Numbered from the stretch's first letter, positions 8,832-17,687 are shown. The stretch is DNA of 64,000 nt from Lunatimonas lonarensis (GCF_000390185.1 NZ_AQHR01000104.1:87844-151843); one strand, 5' to 3'. The notes: generated by a model not told the origin, from the letters alone. Made by a program: numbers and translations.

Positions 8832-9941
8832 TTAGTGTAATCGGTCCAATCCTTGGGCAAGGTCACTGATAAGGTCTTCTATATGTTCTAGCCCTACAGA
8901 AATCCGAACCAAGTTTTCCGGCGACTTAGAGTCGGGTCCTTCAACACGGGCTCTTCGCTCAATCAAGCTTTCTACTCCTCCCAGACTCGTTGCGTTGCTG
9001 AAAAACGCTAGTGACGCTACAAACCGGTCTGTTTCCTCTGCATTACCCTTTACTAAACAGGTGACCATTCCGCCAAATCCCCTCATTTGCTCGCAGGCAA
9101 GTTGATAGTAGGGGTTATCTTGAAGCCCGGGATACATTACTTTTTCGATGCCCGGATGTTTTTGTAGGAATTCGGCCACTGCCAATGCGTTGGCACAATG
9201 TCCTTTTACCCGGTAAGCGAGTGTCTTTACACTTCTGCAGAGTAGGTAACAATCGAAAGGAGACGGAACCGCCCCGCCGATCGCCTGCACTGTTTTGATT
9301 TTTTCCCACCATTCATGGTTGTGCCTCGTGACGAGGATGCCCGCCATCACATCGCTGTGACCTCCTATGTATTTCGTAGCGCTGTGCATGACAATGTCTG
9401 CACCTAGATCCAGAGGGTTTTGAAGGATAGGCGTTGCAAAGGTGTTGTCACACACAAGCGGTATGCCTGATTCGCGTGCTATTCGGCTTATTTCCGGGAT
9501 GTTTGTAATTTGAATGAGGGGATTGGAAGGAGTTTCTATCCATATAAGACGGGTAGCTGGAGTAATAGCCTCACGAACCTGATCCGGTTTCATCATGTCA
9601 ATAAAGGTGACGGAAAGTTGCTGGCTGAAGACCTCGAGCAGCTGCTTCTGTAATCCATGGTACATATCCAATGGCGCAACTACATGTGAGTCTTTAGGAA
9701 GTGTCTGAAATAACGCCGAGCCAGCGGCATTGCCCGATGAAAAGGCGGCTGCGTCAACTCCATGCTCAAGCGCAGCCATCACTTTTTCAAATGAAGCCCG
9801 GTTCGGATTGTCAAACCTGCCGTACACGATTGAATCCTCTCCGTGAAGGAATGTCGTGGAGAGCGTGACCGGCTGTATGACTGGACGGTTGGAGTCGGTG
9901 GTGTTATTGGATAGGTGAATGGCGGCGGTTTCCGATTTCAT
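8832..9941 (-). CDS. Trans-sulfuration family PLP-dependent enzyme (cystathionine gamma-synthase/lyase type)
   Basis: A 369-residue PLP enzyme of the Cys/Met metabolism family, acting on cystathionine, homocysteine or methionine. The PLP-binding lysine lies in HSATKYIGGHSDVMAG, preceded by the Asp of VCDNTFATPILQNPLDLGAD. The C-terminal SLGGVESLIERRARVEG and RISVGLEHIEDLISDL are family hallmarks. Motifs do not safely separate synthase, gamma-lyase, beta-lyase and methionine gamma-lyase activities, so no symbol is given. It follows the DUF4293 gene by 10 bp on the minus strand, probably co-transcribed. Confidence 0.88.
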   Translation of the reverse strand: MKSETAAIHLSNNTTDSNRPVIQPVTLSTTFLHGEDSIVYGRFDNPNRASFEKVMAALEHGVDAAAFSSGNAAGSALFQTLPKDSHVVAPLDMYHGLQKQLLEVFSQQLSVTFIDMMKPDQVREAITPATRLIWIETPSNPLIQITNIPEISRIARESGIPLVCDNTFATPILQNPLDLGADIVMHSATKYIGGHSDVMAGILVTRHNHEWWEKIKTVQAIGGAVPSPFDCYLLCRSVKTLAYRVKGHCANALAVAEFLQKHPGIEKVMYPGLQDNPYYQLACEQMRGFGGMVTCLVKGNAEETDRFVASLAFFSNATSLGGVESLIERRARVEGPDSKSPENLVRISVGLEHIEDLISDLAQGLDRLH

Positions 9942-9951
9942 GGCAGGCTCC

Positions 9952-10431
9952 TTATCTTATTCTATCTATGGATCGTACCAACATCTCGTCTTTTCGAATG
10001 AAGCGGTTTGCGAGCATGTTCATGATGAGACCGAAAATGATGGTGTAAAATCCGATGATATAGGCACCTGTAGCCTGGGGGTTAAACGCATCGTTTGCCC
10101 GGTAACTCAAAAAAACAGTTGCACCGAGAGCGATACCCATCACCAGAGAGTTGATCATGTTCAAAAACATCTGCCTTGTGCGGTTTTTAAATTGTATCAG
10201 GCTGTATATGGCAATGGCCCCCGCGATAATGGCCAATATTCCGATGAGGTAGTGGTTGTTCGCTTCAATGATTTCCCCTGAACTAATCGATGTCTTCTCA
10301 AAGGACCAGGCTGTTAGCTTTAGTTGTTCGGTCTGCGCAGGGTTTACCTGAACCCAGATGGATAGGAAAGGAAGGGAAAACATGGCAATTGCCACTAAGA
10401 GCAGAAAAACAGACTGAATTCGTTGTATCAT
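9952..10431 (-). CDS. DUF4293 family membrane protein
   Basis: A 159-residue inner-membrane protein with four hydrophobic segments, beginning MIQRIQSVFLLLVAIAMFSL, the conserved start of the Bacteroidota-specific DUF4293 family. The frame is open further upstream to 10605, but the additional residues are not family-like and would run into the divergent truA promoter, so 10431 is chosen. Function is unknown. It is probably co-transcribed with the trans-sulfuration enzyme 10 bp downstream. Confidence 0.82.
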   Translation of the reverse strand: MIQRIQSVFLLLVAIAMFSLPFLSIWVQVNPAQTEQLKLTAWSFEKTSISSGEIIEANNHYLIGILAIIAGAIAIYSLIQFKNRTRQMFLNMINSLVMGIALGATVFLSYRANDAFNPQATGAYIIGFYTIIFGLIMNMLANRFIRKDEMLVRSIDRIR

Positions 10432-10517
10432 GTTGCAGAAATTTGAACAAAGTAAGGTGGTAAAATCATTTTTCGCAAGGTTTAACGGTAAAGCGGGCTT
10501 ATTTTTCATGCTTACCC

Positions 10518-10525
10518 TATCTTTG
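10518..10525 (+). promoter_or_regulatory. Putative -7 promoter element of truA
   Basis: TATCTTTG matches the Bacteroidota -7 consensus TAnnTTTG 18 bp before the truA start codon. No good TTTG element is seen at the -33 position, so only the proximal element is supported. Confidence 0.45.
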
Positions 10526-10542
10526 CAAAACAAAAAGATAAG

Positions 10543-11289
10543 ATGAAGCGGTACTTTCTCGAAGTAGCCTATAAGGGCACAAACTACCACGGTTGGCAGA
10601 TTCAAGAGAATGCCGGTTCGGTTCAGGACACCCTGCAGCGCGCTTTGTCAAAAATACTGAGGAGACCTATTCAGGTCATGGGCAGCGGGCGCACAGATAC
10701 CGGAGTTCACGCACTGCAACAATTCGCTCATTTTGACATTGACGAGCTAGGTGCGTCCTCCGATTTCCTGAAAAGAGTCAATGCGGTATTACCCTCGGAC
10801 ATTGGGATTTTGGACGTGAGGGAGGTGGCACCAGATGCACATGCGAGGTTTGATGCCACCTGGAGAAGTTACAGGTACGTGATCGGACTCCGAAAGGACC
10901 CATTTGAGGACGGGCTTGTTTGGAGGTGTTTTTATGAGTTGGATGTTCCCCAAATGAATGAGGCTGCGAATTTGCTTCTTCGCTTCGATGATTTTGAGTC
11001 ATTCAGTCGGGTAAAAACGGAAGCAACCCATTTTCGCTGCAAAATAAAATCTGCCAAATGGGAACAAAAACCCAATCATTTGATTTTCCATATAACCGCC
11101 AATCGGTTTCTCAGGGGAATGGTGCGGGCGATCGTCGGTACCTTGGTATTAGTTGGGAGAGGAAGGATGACATTAGAGGAATTCGAGGGCATTATTAAGG
11201 CAAAGCGACGGGTGGAGGCGGGGTCTTCCGCTCCGCCGCAGGGGCTTTTTCTTTCGGAAGTGCTTTATCCGGTACATATTTTCGTTTAA
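10543..11289 (+). CDS. truA: tRNA pseudouridine(38-40) synthase
   Basis: A 248-residue TruA, which converts uridine to pseudouridine at positions 38-40 of the tRNA anticodon arm. The N-terminus MKRYFLEVAYKGTNYHGWQ and the catalytic block MGSGRTDTGVHALQQ (the Asp is the nucleophile, near residue 52) are diagnostic. FHITANRFLRGMVRAIVGTL is the conserved C-terminal motif. Length is normal. It is followed 10 bp later by an ABC exporter gene. Confidence 0.96.
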   Translation: MKRYFLEVAYKGTNYHGWQIQENAGSVQDTLQRALSKILRRPIQVMGSGRTDTGVHALQQFAHFDIDELGASSDFLKRVNAVLPSDIGILDVREVAPDAHARFDATWRSYRYVIGLRKDPFEDGLVWRCFYELDVPQMNEAANLLLRFDDFESFSRVKTEATHFRCKIKSAKWEQKPNHLIFHITANRFLRGMVRAIVGTLVLVGRGRMTLEEFEGIIKAKRRVEAGSSAPPQGLFLSEVLYPVHIFV

Positions 11290-11299
11290 TAGAAGGATT

Positions 11300-13075
11300 T
11301 TGAGTTTAGATAAAGAAAACGTAAGCAGTGGAGAGATACTTGACTTTGATGTCCTTAGTAAGCTCTACCAATTTGTCAAGCCCTATCAGAAGCAGTTCTA
11401 TTTTTTGGTGTTTTTGACCGTAGCTTTGGCGGTACTTGCGCCCACAAGGCCCCTGCTCATTCAGATTGCAATAGACGATTTCGTTAGTATAGGTGACGGA
11501 GAGGGGCTTTTGCGCATTACCGTTTTTTTGGTTGCGTTGCTCTTGCTCCATGCCATTGTACAATTTGGTCATACCTATTTGTCCGGATGGATTGGGCAGG
11601 TAATCATCCGGGATATTCGCACAAAGCTGTATAGACATTTATTACGGATGCGGCTTAAATTTTTTGACAATACGCCCATTGGTAGATTGGTAACCCGTAG
11701 CATTTCCGACATTGAGACCCTTGCGGATGTGTTCAGTCAGGGGCTGGCATCCATCATTGGGGATCTTCTACAGTTGGTTGCCATCTTGTTGGTTATGTTC
11801 TGGGTCGATTGGCGTTTGACTTTGGTGAGCCTAAGTACGCTGCCACTGTTGATCGTATCCACCTATGTGTTTAAGGAAAAGGTAAAGGAATCCTTTAATG
11901 AAGTACGGAATGCGGTTTCCAATCTCAATTCCTTTTTACAGGAACACATCACGGGTATGAATATCATTCAGATCTTTAACCGTGAACGAAGGGAGTTCGA
12001 AAAGTTTAAAGAAATCAACCGTGAGCACCGAAAGGCCCATTTGAAATCGGTTCTTTATTACTCTGTTTATTATCCCGTAGCCGAGATTATTCAGGCGATT
12101 GGCATCGGGTTGGTCGTTTGGTATGGCGCTACGGGGGTTTTTGATCTAGATCTGAAAGTAGGCGTTTTGATTTCTTTTATCATGTATCTGCAGTTGTTTT
12201 TCAGGCCTATTCGGATGATTGCTGATCGGTTTAATACGCTTCAAATGGGCGTAGTAAGCTCAGCAAGGATATTTAAACTCTTGGAAAACAACGAACAGAT
12301 TCCAGATGAAGGAAGTGTCGCTCCTGACCGAATCAATGGAAGTATTTCTTTCGAAGGGGTTTGGTTTGCTTATGTAGGGCAGGATTGGGTGCTTCGGGAT
12401 ATCAATTTTGATGTTAGGCACGGGGAGACGGTGGCACTGGTGGGCGCGACTGGTGCGGGCAAGTCATCTGTAATCAATTTGATCAGTCGGTTTTATGAGA
12501 TCAACCAAGGAAGGATTCTTTTAGACGGCAAGGATATCCGTGAGTATTCCCTTGGTTCCCTGAGGAAGCACATCGGGGTGGTAATGCAGGACGTGTTTTT
12601 GTTCTCAGATACAATTTACTATAACATCACCCTTGGAAATCCTGAAATTACCAAAGAACAGGTGATGGAAGCGGCCGATTTGGTAGGGGCAAGGAAATTT
12701 ATTGAGCGTTTGCCAGGAGGCCTCGAATACAACGTGAAGGAAAGGGGAGCTACGCTATCGGTGGGGCAACGTCAGTTGATTTCGTTTGTCCGAGCCATGG
12801 TGTATGATCCTGAGATAATTGTTTTGGACGAAGCGACCTCATCGGTAGATACAGAGACCGAGGAGATGATTCAGCAGGCCATCGAAAAGATGATGAAGGG
12901 GCGCACTTCCATAGTTATCGCCCATCGCCTGTCTACCATTCAGCGAGCTGATAAGATCATTGTCCTGCATCAGGGAGAAATAAAGGAGTCAGGAACTCAT
13001 GATTCTTTGCTACGTAAAGGCGGCTACTATGCGCAGCTCCATCAAATGCAGCTGAAATCCATGGTAACCGGATAA
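11300..13075 (+). CDS. ABC exporter, fused permease and ATPase (MsbA/multidrug type)
   Basis: A 591-residue half-transporter that works as a dimer to export lipids, drugs or other hydrophobic compounds across the inner membrane. Residues about 25-320 form the six-helix transmembrane domain. The nucleotide-binding domain has Walker A GATGAGKSS (about 381-389), the signature LSVGQRQ (about 485), Walker B IIVLDEATSSVD (about 504-515) and the switch histidine in IVIAHRLSTIQ. The start is TTG 11300, with an AGAAGG Shine-Dalgarno-like stretch just upstream at 11291-11296. It follows truA by 10 bp. The substrate cannot be told from sequence. Confidence 0.9.
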   Translation: MSLDKENVSSGEILDFDVLSKLYQFVKPYQKQFYFLVFLTVALAVLAPTRPLLIQIAIDDFVSIGDGEGLLRITVFLVALLLLHAIVQFGHTYLSGWIGQVIIRDIRTKLYRHLLRMRLKFFDNTPIGRLVTRSISDIETLADVFSQGLASIIGDLLQLVAILLVMFWVDWRLTLVSLSTLPLLIVSTYVFKEKVKESFNEVRNAVSNLNSFLQEHITGMNIIQIFNRERREFEKFKEINREHRKAHLKSVLYYSVYYPVAEIIQAIGIGLVVWYGATGVFDLDLKVGVLISFIMYLQLFFRPIRMIADRFNTLQMGVVSSARIFKLLENNEQIPDEGSVAPDRINGSISFEGVWFAYVGQDWVLRDINFDVRHGETVALVGATGAGKSSVINLISRFYEINQGRILLDGKDIREYSLGSLRKHIGVVMQDVFLFSDTIYYNITLGNPEITKEQVMEAADLVGARKFIERLPGGLEYNVKERGATLSVGQRQLISFVRAMVYDPEIIVLDEATSSVDTETEEMIQQAIEKMMKGRTSIVIAHRLSTIQRADKIIVLHQGEIKESGTHDSLLRKGGYYAQLHQMQLKSMVTG

Positions 13076-13163
13076 TTTTTTCGCTGCTTTCCATCCGATG
13101 CTGTTTGTTTTTGCGTTATACCTGAAAATTGAACCAACCATACGTACCAAGATTTATTGATTA

Positions 13164-13751
13164 ATGAAAAAGCTACTGTTTTTGATCTTCGCTACGCTGC
13201 CCTTTTTTTCGTTTGCCCAACAGCATCAGCTTGGGCTGAGGCTTGGAGAGCCTTTTTCGGTCACTTATAAAACTGACCTAGATGACCGGTTTTCAATAGA
13301 GGCACTGGTAGGTAGAGGTAGTCCGAATAGCGGAGCCTATTATCGTCGCTCCTTTGAAAACAACCGTCCCCTGTCTTCCGCCGTATATCAAGGGCATACG
13401 GCGTCCGACGCCCTTTCCTTGAGTGGCAGGGTTGCTTACCACGAGGACATCACTTCTGAATTCAACATTACAGAGGGTACCTTGCTGGCTTACGTTGGAC
13501 TGGGTGCGCAGCTTCGAAGCGTGCGTGTGAATTACGTGTATTTCACGCCAAACCCTGCCGATCAGACTGTTTTCCGAAACGAATCCAGAACCAACGTTGA
13601 CCTAGGGCCCGAAGGTTTTATCGGGTCAGAGTATATTTTCCAGGATCTTCCTATAAGTGTGTTTGCGGAAGTAGGGTTGTTTCTTGAGTTGGTGGATCGT
13701 CCGGGGCACCTAAAGCTTCAAGGTGGGCTGGGTGTAAGGTACTTGTTTTAA
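13164..13751 (+). CDS. Predicted outer-membrane beta-barrel protein
   Basis: A 195-residue protein of unknown function. The N-terminus MKKLLFLIFATLPFFSFAQ is a clear signal peptide. The mature part has alternating short strands (HQLGLRLGEPFSVTYKT, LKLQGGLGVRYLF) and ends in Phe, which is the normal C-terminus of a beta-barrel. It resembles small Bacteroidota porin-like or transporter-like barrels, but I cannot name a family. It leaves only 3 bp before the next gene, so the pair are probably co-transcribed. Confidence 0.7.
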   Translation: MKKLLFLIFATLPFFSFAQQHQLGLRLGEPFSVTYKTDLDDRFSIEALVGRGSPNSGAYYRRSFENNRPLSSAVYQGHTASDALSLSGRVAYHEDITSEFNITEGTLLAYVGLGAQLRSVRVNYVYFTPNPADQTVFRNESRTNVDLGPEGFIGSEYIFQDLPISVFAEVGLFLELVDRPGHLKLQGGLGVRYLF

Positions 13752-13754
13752 GGT

Positions 13755-14270
13755 ATGGCAAAGCGATCATTGGCTTTGGCTTTGTTGTTTTCGGCTGTGG
13801 CTGCGGGGTACTACATGCTGGGAGGTTTCAATCCGGTAGTCATTGAGCTAAAGGAATGTAGAACAATTAGGCTAGCAGGGCTGTATTTTGAAGGGACACC
13901 GCAGGATGAAAGGCTGGGAGAGAGTTTTCGCAGTGTAGAGTGGCTCATTTCAGGCAGTCCAGGAAGTATACTCCATACAATATATTACGAGGAGCCTGCT
14001 GGAAAGCGAGATACGATGCGGGTATTTGTTGGAACGGATGCTGCTGCTGATTTACCTATTGGCTTTGATCAATTGGAGGTGCCGTGCAATCAGGTTGTTG
14101 TAGCGGAGATAAATGCCCATCGATTTGTTATGCCGTCACCGGTGAAAGTGAAGGATAAAATCATGGCATTCGCTGAGGACAATGGGTTGATGCTTCAGGA
14201 CGTGTTTATAGACCGGATTATCGGAGCGGACAGGGTACAGGTTTGGGCACCCTTGAAGTCGATGGACTAG
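13755..14270 (+). CDS. Membrane-anchored protein, possible GyrI-like effector-binding fold
   Basis: A 171-residue protein starting with a hydrophobic anchor or signal segment (residues about 5-22). The body (ELKECRTIRLAGLYFEGTPQ, LHTIYYEEPAGKRDTMRVFVG, VVAEINAHRFVMPSP) has the order of strands and helices seen in GyrI-like small-molecule-binding domains, but this is a pattern-level resemblance and not certain. It begins 3 bp after the barrel gene and precedes a collagen-like lipoprotein gene. Confidence 0.6.
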   Translation: MAKRSLALALLFSAVAAGYYMLGGFNPVVIELKECRTIRLAGLYFEGTPQDERLGESFRSVEWLISGSPGSILHTIYYEEPAGKRDTMRVFVGTDAAADLPIGFDQLEVPCNQVVVAEINAHRFVMPSPVKVKDKIMAFAEDNGLMLQDVFIDRIIGADRVQVWAPLKSMD

Positions 14271-14337
14271 CGGGTAGGCACGTTGTTTTGGTATGATTTT
14301 GGATGTTAGAAGAATGTATCACTATAATTTTATTCGA

Positions 14338-14874
14338 ATGATGGTAAAATGTAAGAGATTGGTGAATTGGCCTGTATTAGCGTTGGCTACGGTTTTTTTA
14401 TTTTCCTGTGAGGGACCAATGGGGCCTCCCGGTCTGGATGGCCTGGACGGTCAGGACGGAGGCACTATCTTGGGAGAGGTTTTTGAGGTAGACGCTACGT
14501 TTACCGCGCAGGGAGAGTATAGTGTGTTTGGCGAGTTTGGATTCGAGATTTTCGAGTCGGACAAGGTATTGGTATTTCGGTTAGAAGGAGTGGCCAATCA
14601 GCGGGATATATGGAGGCCGTTGCCTAGGACAGTCTATCACACCAATGGGATATTCAGTTACAGTTATGACTTCTCGAGTATCGATTTCTCGATTTACCTA
14701 GAGGGCAATTTTGATCTTGCCGGTCTTGAGCCCAGTTTTTTGCAAAACCAAGTATTTAGAGTTTTGATATTGCCTGCCGACTTTATCAATGCACGGATGG
14801 ATTTCAATGACATGGAAGGACTGTTGAAAATGATGGGGGTAGAGGAGGCAGATATTCCGAGAATTACCCGCTGA
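14338..14874 (+). CDS. Collagen-like lipoprotein, paralog A
   Basis: A predicted envelope lipoprotein of about 178 residues. After a hydrophobic segment the lipobox LFSC gives a lipidated Cys, followed directly by a short run of Gly-X-Y triplets (GPM GPP GLD GLD GQD), a mini collagen-like stalk. The remaining 130 residues form a beta-rich domain shared with the next gene; both end in R-I-T-R or R-I-T-F-K. The frame is open from 14293, but starting at 14338 (or 14341) puts the signal peptide at the usual distance. A terminator follows at 14901. Confidence 0.75.
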   Translation: MMVKCKRLVNWPVLALATVFLFSCEGPMGPPGLDGLDGQDGGTILGEVFEVDATFTAQGEYSVFGEFGFEIFESDKVLVFRLEGVANQRDIWRPLPRTVYHTNGIFSYSYDFSSIDFSIYLEGNFDLAGLEPSFLQNQVFRVLILPADFINARMDFNDMEGLLKMMGVEEADIPRITR

Positions 14875-14900
14875 CTTTGAGAGAAAAAGACTTTCTAAGA

Positions 14901-14934
14901 AAGCAACCAGTCAACGATTGGTTGCTTTTTTTTT
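14901..14934 (+). terminator. Rho-independent terminator after collagen-like lipoprotein A
   Basis: The stem AAGCAACCA (14901-14909) pairs perfectly with TGGTTGCTT (14919-14927) and runs into a total of nine T residues. This separates the two tandem lipoprotein genes into different transcripts. Confidence 0.85.
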
Positions 14935-14951
14935 GCGCTTGCTTCAAAGTA

Positions 14952-14983
14952 GTTGGATTTAAGGAAATATACGTCTATATTTC
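14952..14983 (+). promoter_or_regulatory. Possible promoter of collagen-like lipoprotein B
   Basis: GTTG (14952-14955), 20 bases, then TATATTTC (14976-14983) is one mismatch per element from the Bacteroidota consensus. It lies after a terminator and 39 bp before the start codon, where a promoter is expected. Confidence 0.4.
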
Positions 14984-15022
14984 TACCCTTCCTGTATAAT
15001 ATCAACTATCCAATTAATTAAT

Positions 15023-15595
15023 ATGAGAAAAATTCTATGGATTGCCGTGTTGCTTGGGGTTACGTTATTTCCGGCATGCGAAGGGCCTGAGGGTCCACAA
15101 GGTCCTCCCGGTTTTGACGGTCAAGACGGACGGGACGGTGAAGACGGAGAGGATGGTGTCAGCTTCGTGAATTTGGTTTTTGAAGGACAGGTGAATTTCG
15201 CCGACCTAACCGAGGATCCCGCGCAATACGTCGTTGTTTCTTTTGATGTGGATGGTTTTCCCTTTGAAGATGATAATTTTTTGGTTTTTATTCAGTGGGG
15301 AGTATCCAACGGTAGAGCGGTTTGGCGATTGATGCCGCAATTGGTGGTATTTGATCAAGGATTCCTTAACTATAATTTTGAGTTTAGTACAGAGACCATT
15401 TCAATTTTTATAGAGAGCAATATCAATCCTGCATCGATAGGTCCGGAATGGACACAGAATCAGATAGTTCGAATTGTGTACATGCCAGGCTTTTTTGCCG
15501 GGGAGGGTGCTCGTATGGATTTTTCAGATATGGACACCGTTATGAAGTATCTGGGGCTGACTGAAAAAGATGTGAAGCGTATTACGTTCAAGTAA
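15023..15595 (+). CDS. Collagen-like lipoprotein, paralog B
   Basis: A 190-residue predicted lipoprotein with signal peptide MRKILWIAVLLGVTLFPAC, where the Cys is the lipidation site. It is followed by eight Gly-X-Y triplets (from GPE to the second GED), rich in Pro, Asp and Glu. The C-terminal domain aligns with paralog A across its length, for example SNGRAVWRLMPQLVVFDQGF and ARMDFSDMDTVMKYLG. Acidic charge in the triplets is high, which could support triple-helix or calcium interactions; that is inference. Function unknown. Confidence 0.8.
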   Translation: MRKILWIAVLLGVTLFPACEGPEGPQGPPGFDGQDGRDGEDGEDGVSFVNLVFEGQVNFADLTEDPAQYVVVSFDVDGFPFEDDNFLVFIQWGVSNGRAVWRLMPQLVVFDQGFLNYNFEFSTETISIFIESNINPASIGPEWTQNQIVRIVYMPGFFAGEGARMDFSDMDTVMKYLGLTEKDVKRITFK

Positions 15596-15621
15596 ATAGC
15601 CTTTATCAGGTATATTTTAGG

Positions 15622-15655
15622 AAGCTGGGGGATCTTGTATTCCCCAGCTTTTTTT
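15622..15655 (+). terminator. Rho-independent terminator after collagen-like lipoprotein B
   Basis: AAGCTGGGG (15622-15630) pairs perfectly with CCCCAGCTT (15642-15650), followed by T residues. It ends the lipoprotein transcript just before the hemE promoter region. Confidence 0.85.
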
Positions 15656-15678
15656 GATTATGTTTTGTAACGATAGCT

Positions 15679-15686
15679 TATCTTTG
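15679..15686 (+). promoter_or_regulatory. -7 element of the hemE promoter
   Basis: TATCTTTG fits TAnnTTTG, with TTTG 22 bases upstream (15653-15656), slightly longer than the ideal spacing. The element ends only 4 bp before the hemE ATG at 15691, so the message would have almost no leader. Confidence 0.5.
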
Positions 15687-15690
15687 CGGC

Positions 15691-16719
15691 ATGCAATTGA
15701 AAAACGATTTATTGTTGCGGGTAATCAAGGGAGAAAAGGTGGAGCGGACTCCTGTATGGCTAATGAGGCAGGCGGGTAGGATTCTGCCCGAATACAGGGC
15801 TGTGCGGAACAGCGTTAGCGGTTTCATCGAGTTGGCAAAGAGCCCTGATTTGGCCGCTGAGGTGACCATACAGCCGGTGGATATCCTTGGTGTCGATGCT
15901 GCCATTATTTTTTCGGACATCTTGGTCATCCCCGAGGCAATGGGCTTGCCATACGAAATGGTGGAAAAGAGGGGGCCGTGGTTTCCTGCAACGATACGAA
16001 GTGCCTCAGACCTTAAGAAAGTTCATGTTCCAGATGTTAAGGACAGCCTTTCTTATGTGTTGGATGCAATCAAAATCACGAAGAAGGGATTGAATGGCAG
16101 GGTACCCTTGATCGGCTTTGCTGGAGCTCCTTGGACTATTTTCGCCTATATGGTGGAGGGTTCGGGAAGCAAGACGTTCTCTACTGCGCGGGCGATGTTG
16201 TACCAAGAGCCGGTTTTGGCACATACTTTATTGGAAATGATTACCATTTCCACGGTCAAGTACCTAAAGGCCCAGATAGAAGCGGGAGCCAATTTGGTTC
16301 AGATTTTTGATTCTTGGGCGGGTATTTTGCCTCCGGATCATTATCGGGAGTTTTCTCTACGGTATATAGAGACCATCTGCAATGCAATTACGGAAGTACC
16401 CGTTACGGTCTTTGCAAAGGGTGCCTTTTTTGCCAGAAGGGAGATGGGACAGTTAAGTTGCGATGTGGTAGGATTGGACTGGAACATGGAGGTGACCGAG
16501 TCGAGGGCCATGATAGGGGATAACAAGGTACTTCAGGGAAATCTTGATCCGGCAGCTCTATACGGCTCAGAGGAGTCTATCCGTGAATCAACAGGACGGA
16601 TGTTGGAATCATTTAAAGGGGCTAGGCATATTGCTAATCTTGGTCACGGATTGTACCCCGATCTGGATCCAGGGAAGGTCAAGCTTTTTGTGGACCTGGT
16701 AAAAGAGAGTTTTCATTAA
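15691..16719 (+). CDS. hemE: Uroporphyrinogen decarboxylase
   Basis: A 342-residue enzyme that removes the four acetate carboxyls of uroporphyrinogen III to give coproporphyrinogen III in heme synthesis. The signature [18 protein letters not shown] lies at residues about 20-37, with the substrate-binding arginines and, further on, the catalytic Asp in [14 protein letters not shown]. The second signature [16 protein letters not shown] is near residue 145, and [12 protein letters not shown] is the C-terminal motif. Length is normal. It has its own promoter and terminator. hemB of the same pathway is at 43.9 kb. Confidence 0.97.
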   Translation: MQLKNDLLLRVIKGEKVERTPVWLMRQAGRILPEYRAVRNSVSGFIELAKSPDLAAEVTIQPVDILGVDAAIIFSDILVIPEAMGLPYEMVEKRGPWFPATIRSASDLKKVHVPDVKDSLSYVLDAIKITKKGLNGRVPLIGFAGAPWTIFAYMVEGSGSKTFSTARAMLYQEPVLAHTLLEMITISTVKYLKAQIEAGANLVQIFDSWAGILPPDHYREFSLRYIETICNAITEVPVTVFAKGAFFARREMGQLSCDVVGLDWNMEVTESRAMIGDNKVLQGNLDPAALYGSEESIRESTGRMLESFKGARHIANLGHGLYPDLDPGKVKLFVDLVKESFH

Positions 16720-16751
16720 TTTCTGTTTTTTTTCAACCGAAAGCTAAAGTT

Positions 16752-16778
16752 AAAAAAAGTGGCTCAGCCACTTTTTTT
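16752..16778 (+). terminator. Terminator after hemE (bidirectional form)
   Basis: A run of A then GTGGC (ending 16763), a TCA loop and GCCAC followed by seven T residues (16767-16778). The perfect A-tract/T-tract symmetry means it could terminate from either side; here it ends hemE and isolates the polysaccharide locus. Confidence 0.85.
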
Positions 16779-16896
16779 CATGGATAAATCGTACACCGAC
16801 CTGATTTTGGTTTGTTTTTTGATGTTGGCTAGACCAAAATGGTAATTTGCGCATTTGCTTCTTTTGGGCCTTTCGGGATTATTTGAAATTGAAAGA

Positions 16897-16928
16897 TTTG
16901 CATGCTAACTTGCTACTAAATATATTTG
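16897..16928 (+). promoter_or_regulatory. Promoter of the first phosphoglycosyl transferase gene
   Basis: TTTG (16897-16900), exactly 20 bases, TATATTTG (16921-16928): a perfect Bacteroidota promoter. Transcription should begin about 16933-16935, so the leader is about 60 nt. The same arrangement recurs at 17947-17978 before the second paralog. Confidence 0.8.
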
Positions 16929-16934
16929 CATAAA

Positions 16935-16949
16935 TGTATTTTGAATACA
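16935..16949. promoter_or_regulatory. Operator-like palindrome at the first PGT start site
   Basis: TGTATT-TTG-AATACA, a perfect 6-3-6 inverted repeat that starts 7 bp after the -7 element and so covers the predicted start of transcription. Its position suggests a repressor site, but the protein is unknown. Confidence 0.5.
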
Positions 16950-16994
16950 GAAAATAGTTTGTCGTGACAAGGAGAAATTAAGCCTTTTGTCAGT

Positions 16995-17687
16995 ATGGAG
17001 AAGTTTTTACAGCAGTCAAAAAGTGTCGATTTTTATTATCCTACTATTAGTGGGTTCGTGACTGCACGCGGAGATGTCTTTTATTCTGATGCATCAAAGT
17101 TGAGACTTAAGCGTACGTTGGATTTGGCGGTTACTGTCGGGTTGCTGATTTTCGTGATGTCATGGTTGTTTCCGTTGATTGCGTTGGGTGTCAAGTTGTC
17201 TTCCCGTGGTCCTGTTTTGTTCAAGCAGCGTAGGCATGGGAAGGGAAATAGGGTTTTTGAATGCTACAAGTTTAGAACCATGCGGATCAATGGGGATTCA
17301 GATTTAAAGGCAGCTACCAAAAAAGATCCTCGGGTTACCCGATTTGGCAGGTTTCTTCGAAAGACTAGCTTGGATGAACTCCCTCAGTTGATCAATGTGC
17401 TGAAAGGTGAAATGTCGCTGGTGGGCCCCAGGCCGCACGCGGTTCCCATGGGAAATCAGTTTGCCAAAGAGGTTGACAATTATTCTTTTCGCCACGTAGT
17501 GAAGCCAGGCATCACCGGTCTAGCACAGTGTAGGGGCTACAGGGGTGAGGTAGAATGTTTTTATGATATTTACGGTAGGGTTAAGTTGGATCATTTTTAT
17601 GTAAAAAACTGGTCATTTTTCCTGGACGTTAAGATCCTTTTTTGGACTGGATATACCGTCCTGTTTCGCAGGGAAAAAGCATATTGA
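16995..17687 (+). CDS. Monotopic phosphoglycosyl transferase (bacterial sugar transferase), paralog 1
   Basis: A 230-residue enzyme that transfers a sugar-1-phosphate from a UDP-sugar to undecaprenyl phosphate, the first membrane step of polysaccharide repeat assembly. After about 35 variable residues come KRTLDLAVTVGLLIF with the re-entrant hydrophobic helix, then GPVLFKQRRHGKGN, YKFRTMR, the catalytic Asp-Glu of TSLDELPQL, VGPRPH and VKPGITGLAQCRGYRG. It contains only the catalytic domain, not the N-terminal CoA-binding-like part of WbaP/WcaJ. A paralog follows at 18052. The sugar is not predictable. Confidence 0.9.
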   Translation: MEKFLQQSKSVDFYYPTISGFVTARGDVFYSDASKLRLKRTLDLAVTVGLLIFVMSWLFPLIALGVKLSSRGPVLFKQRRHGKGNRVFECYKFRTMRINGDSDLKAATKKDPRVTRFGRFLRKTSLDELPQLINVLKGEMSLVGPRPHAVPMGNQFAKEVDNYSFRHVVKPGITGLAQCRGYRGEVECFYDIYGRVKLDHFYVKNWSFFLDVKILFWTGYTVLFRREKAY

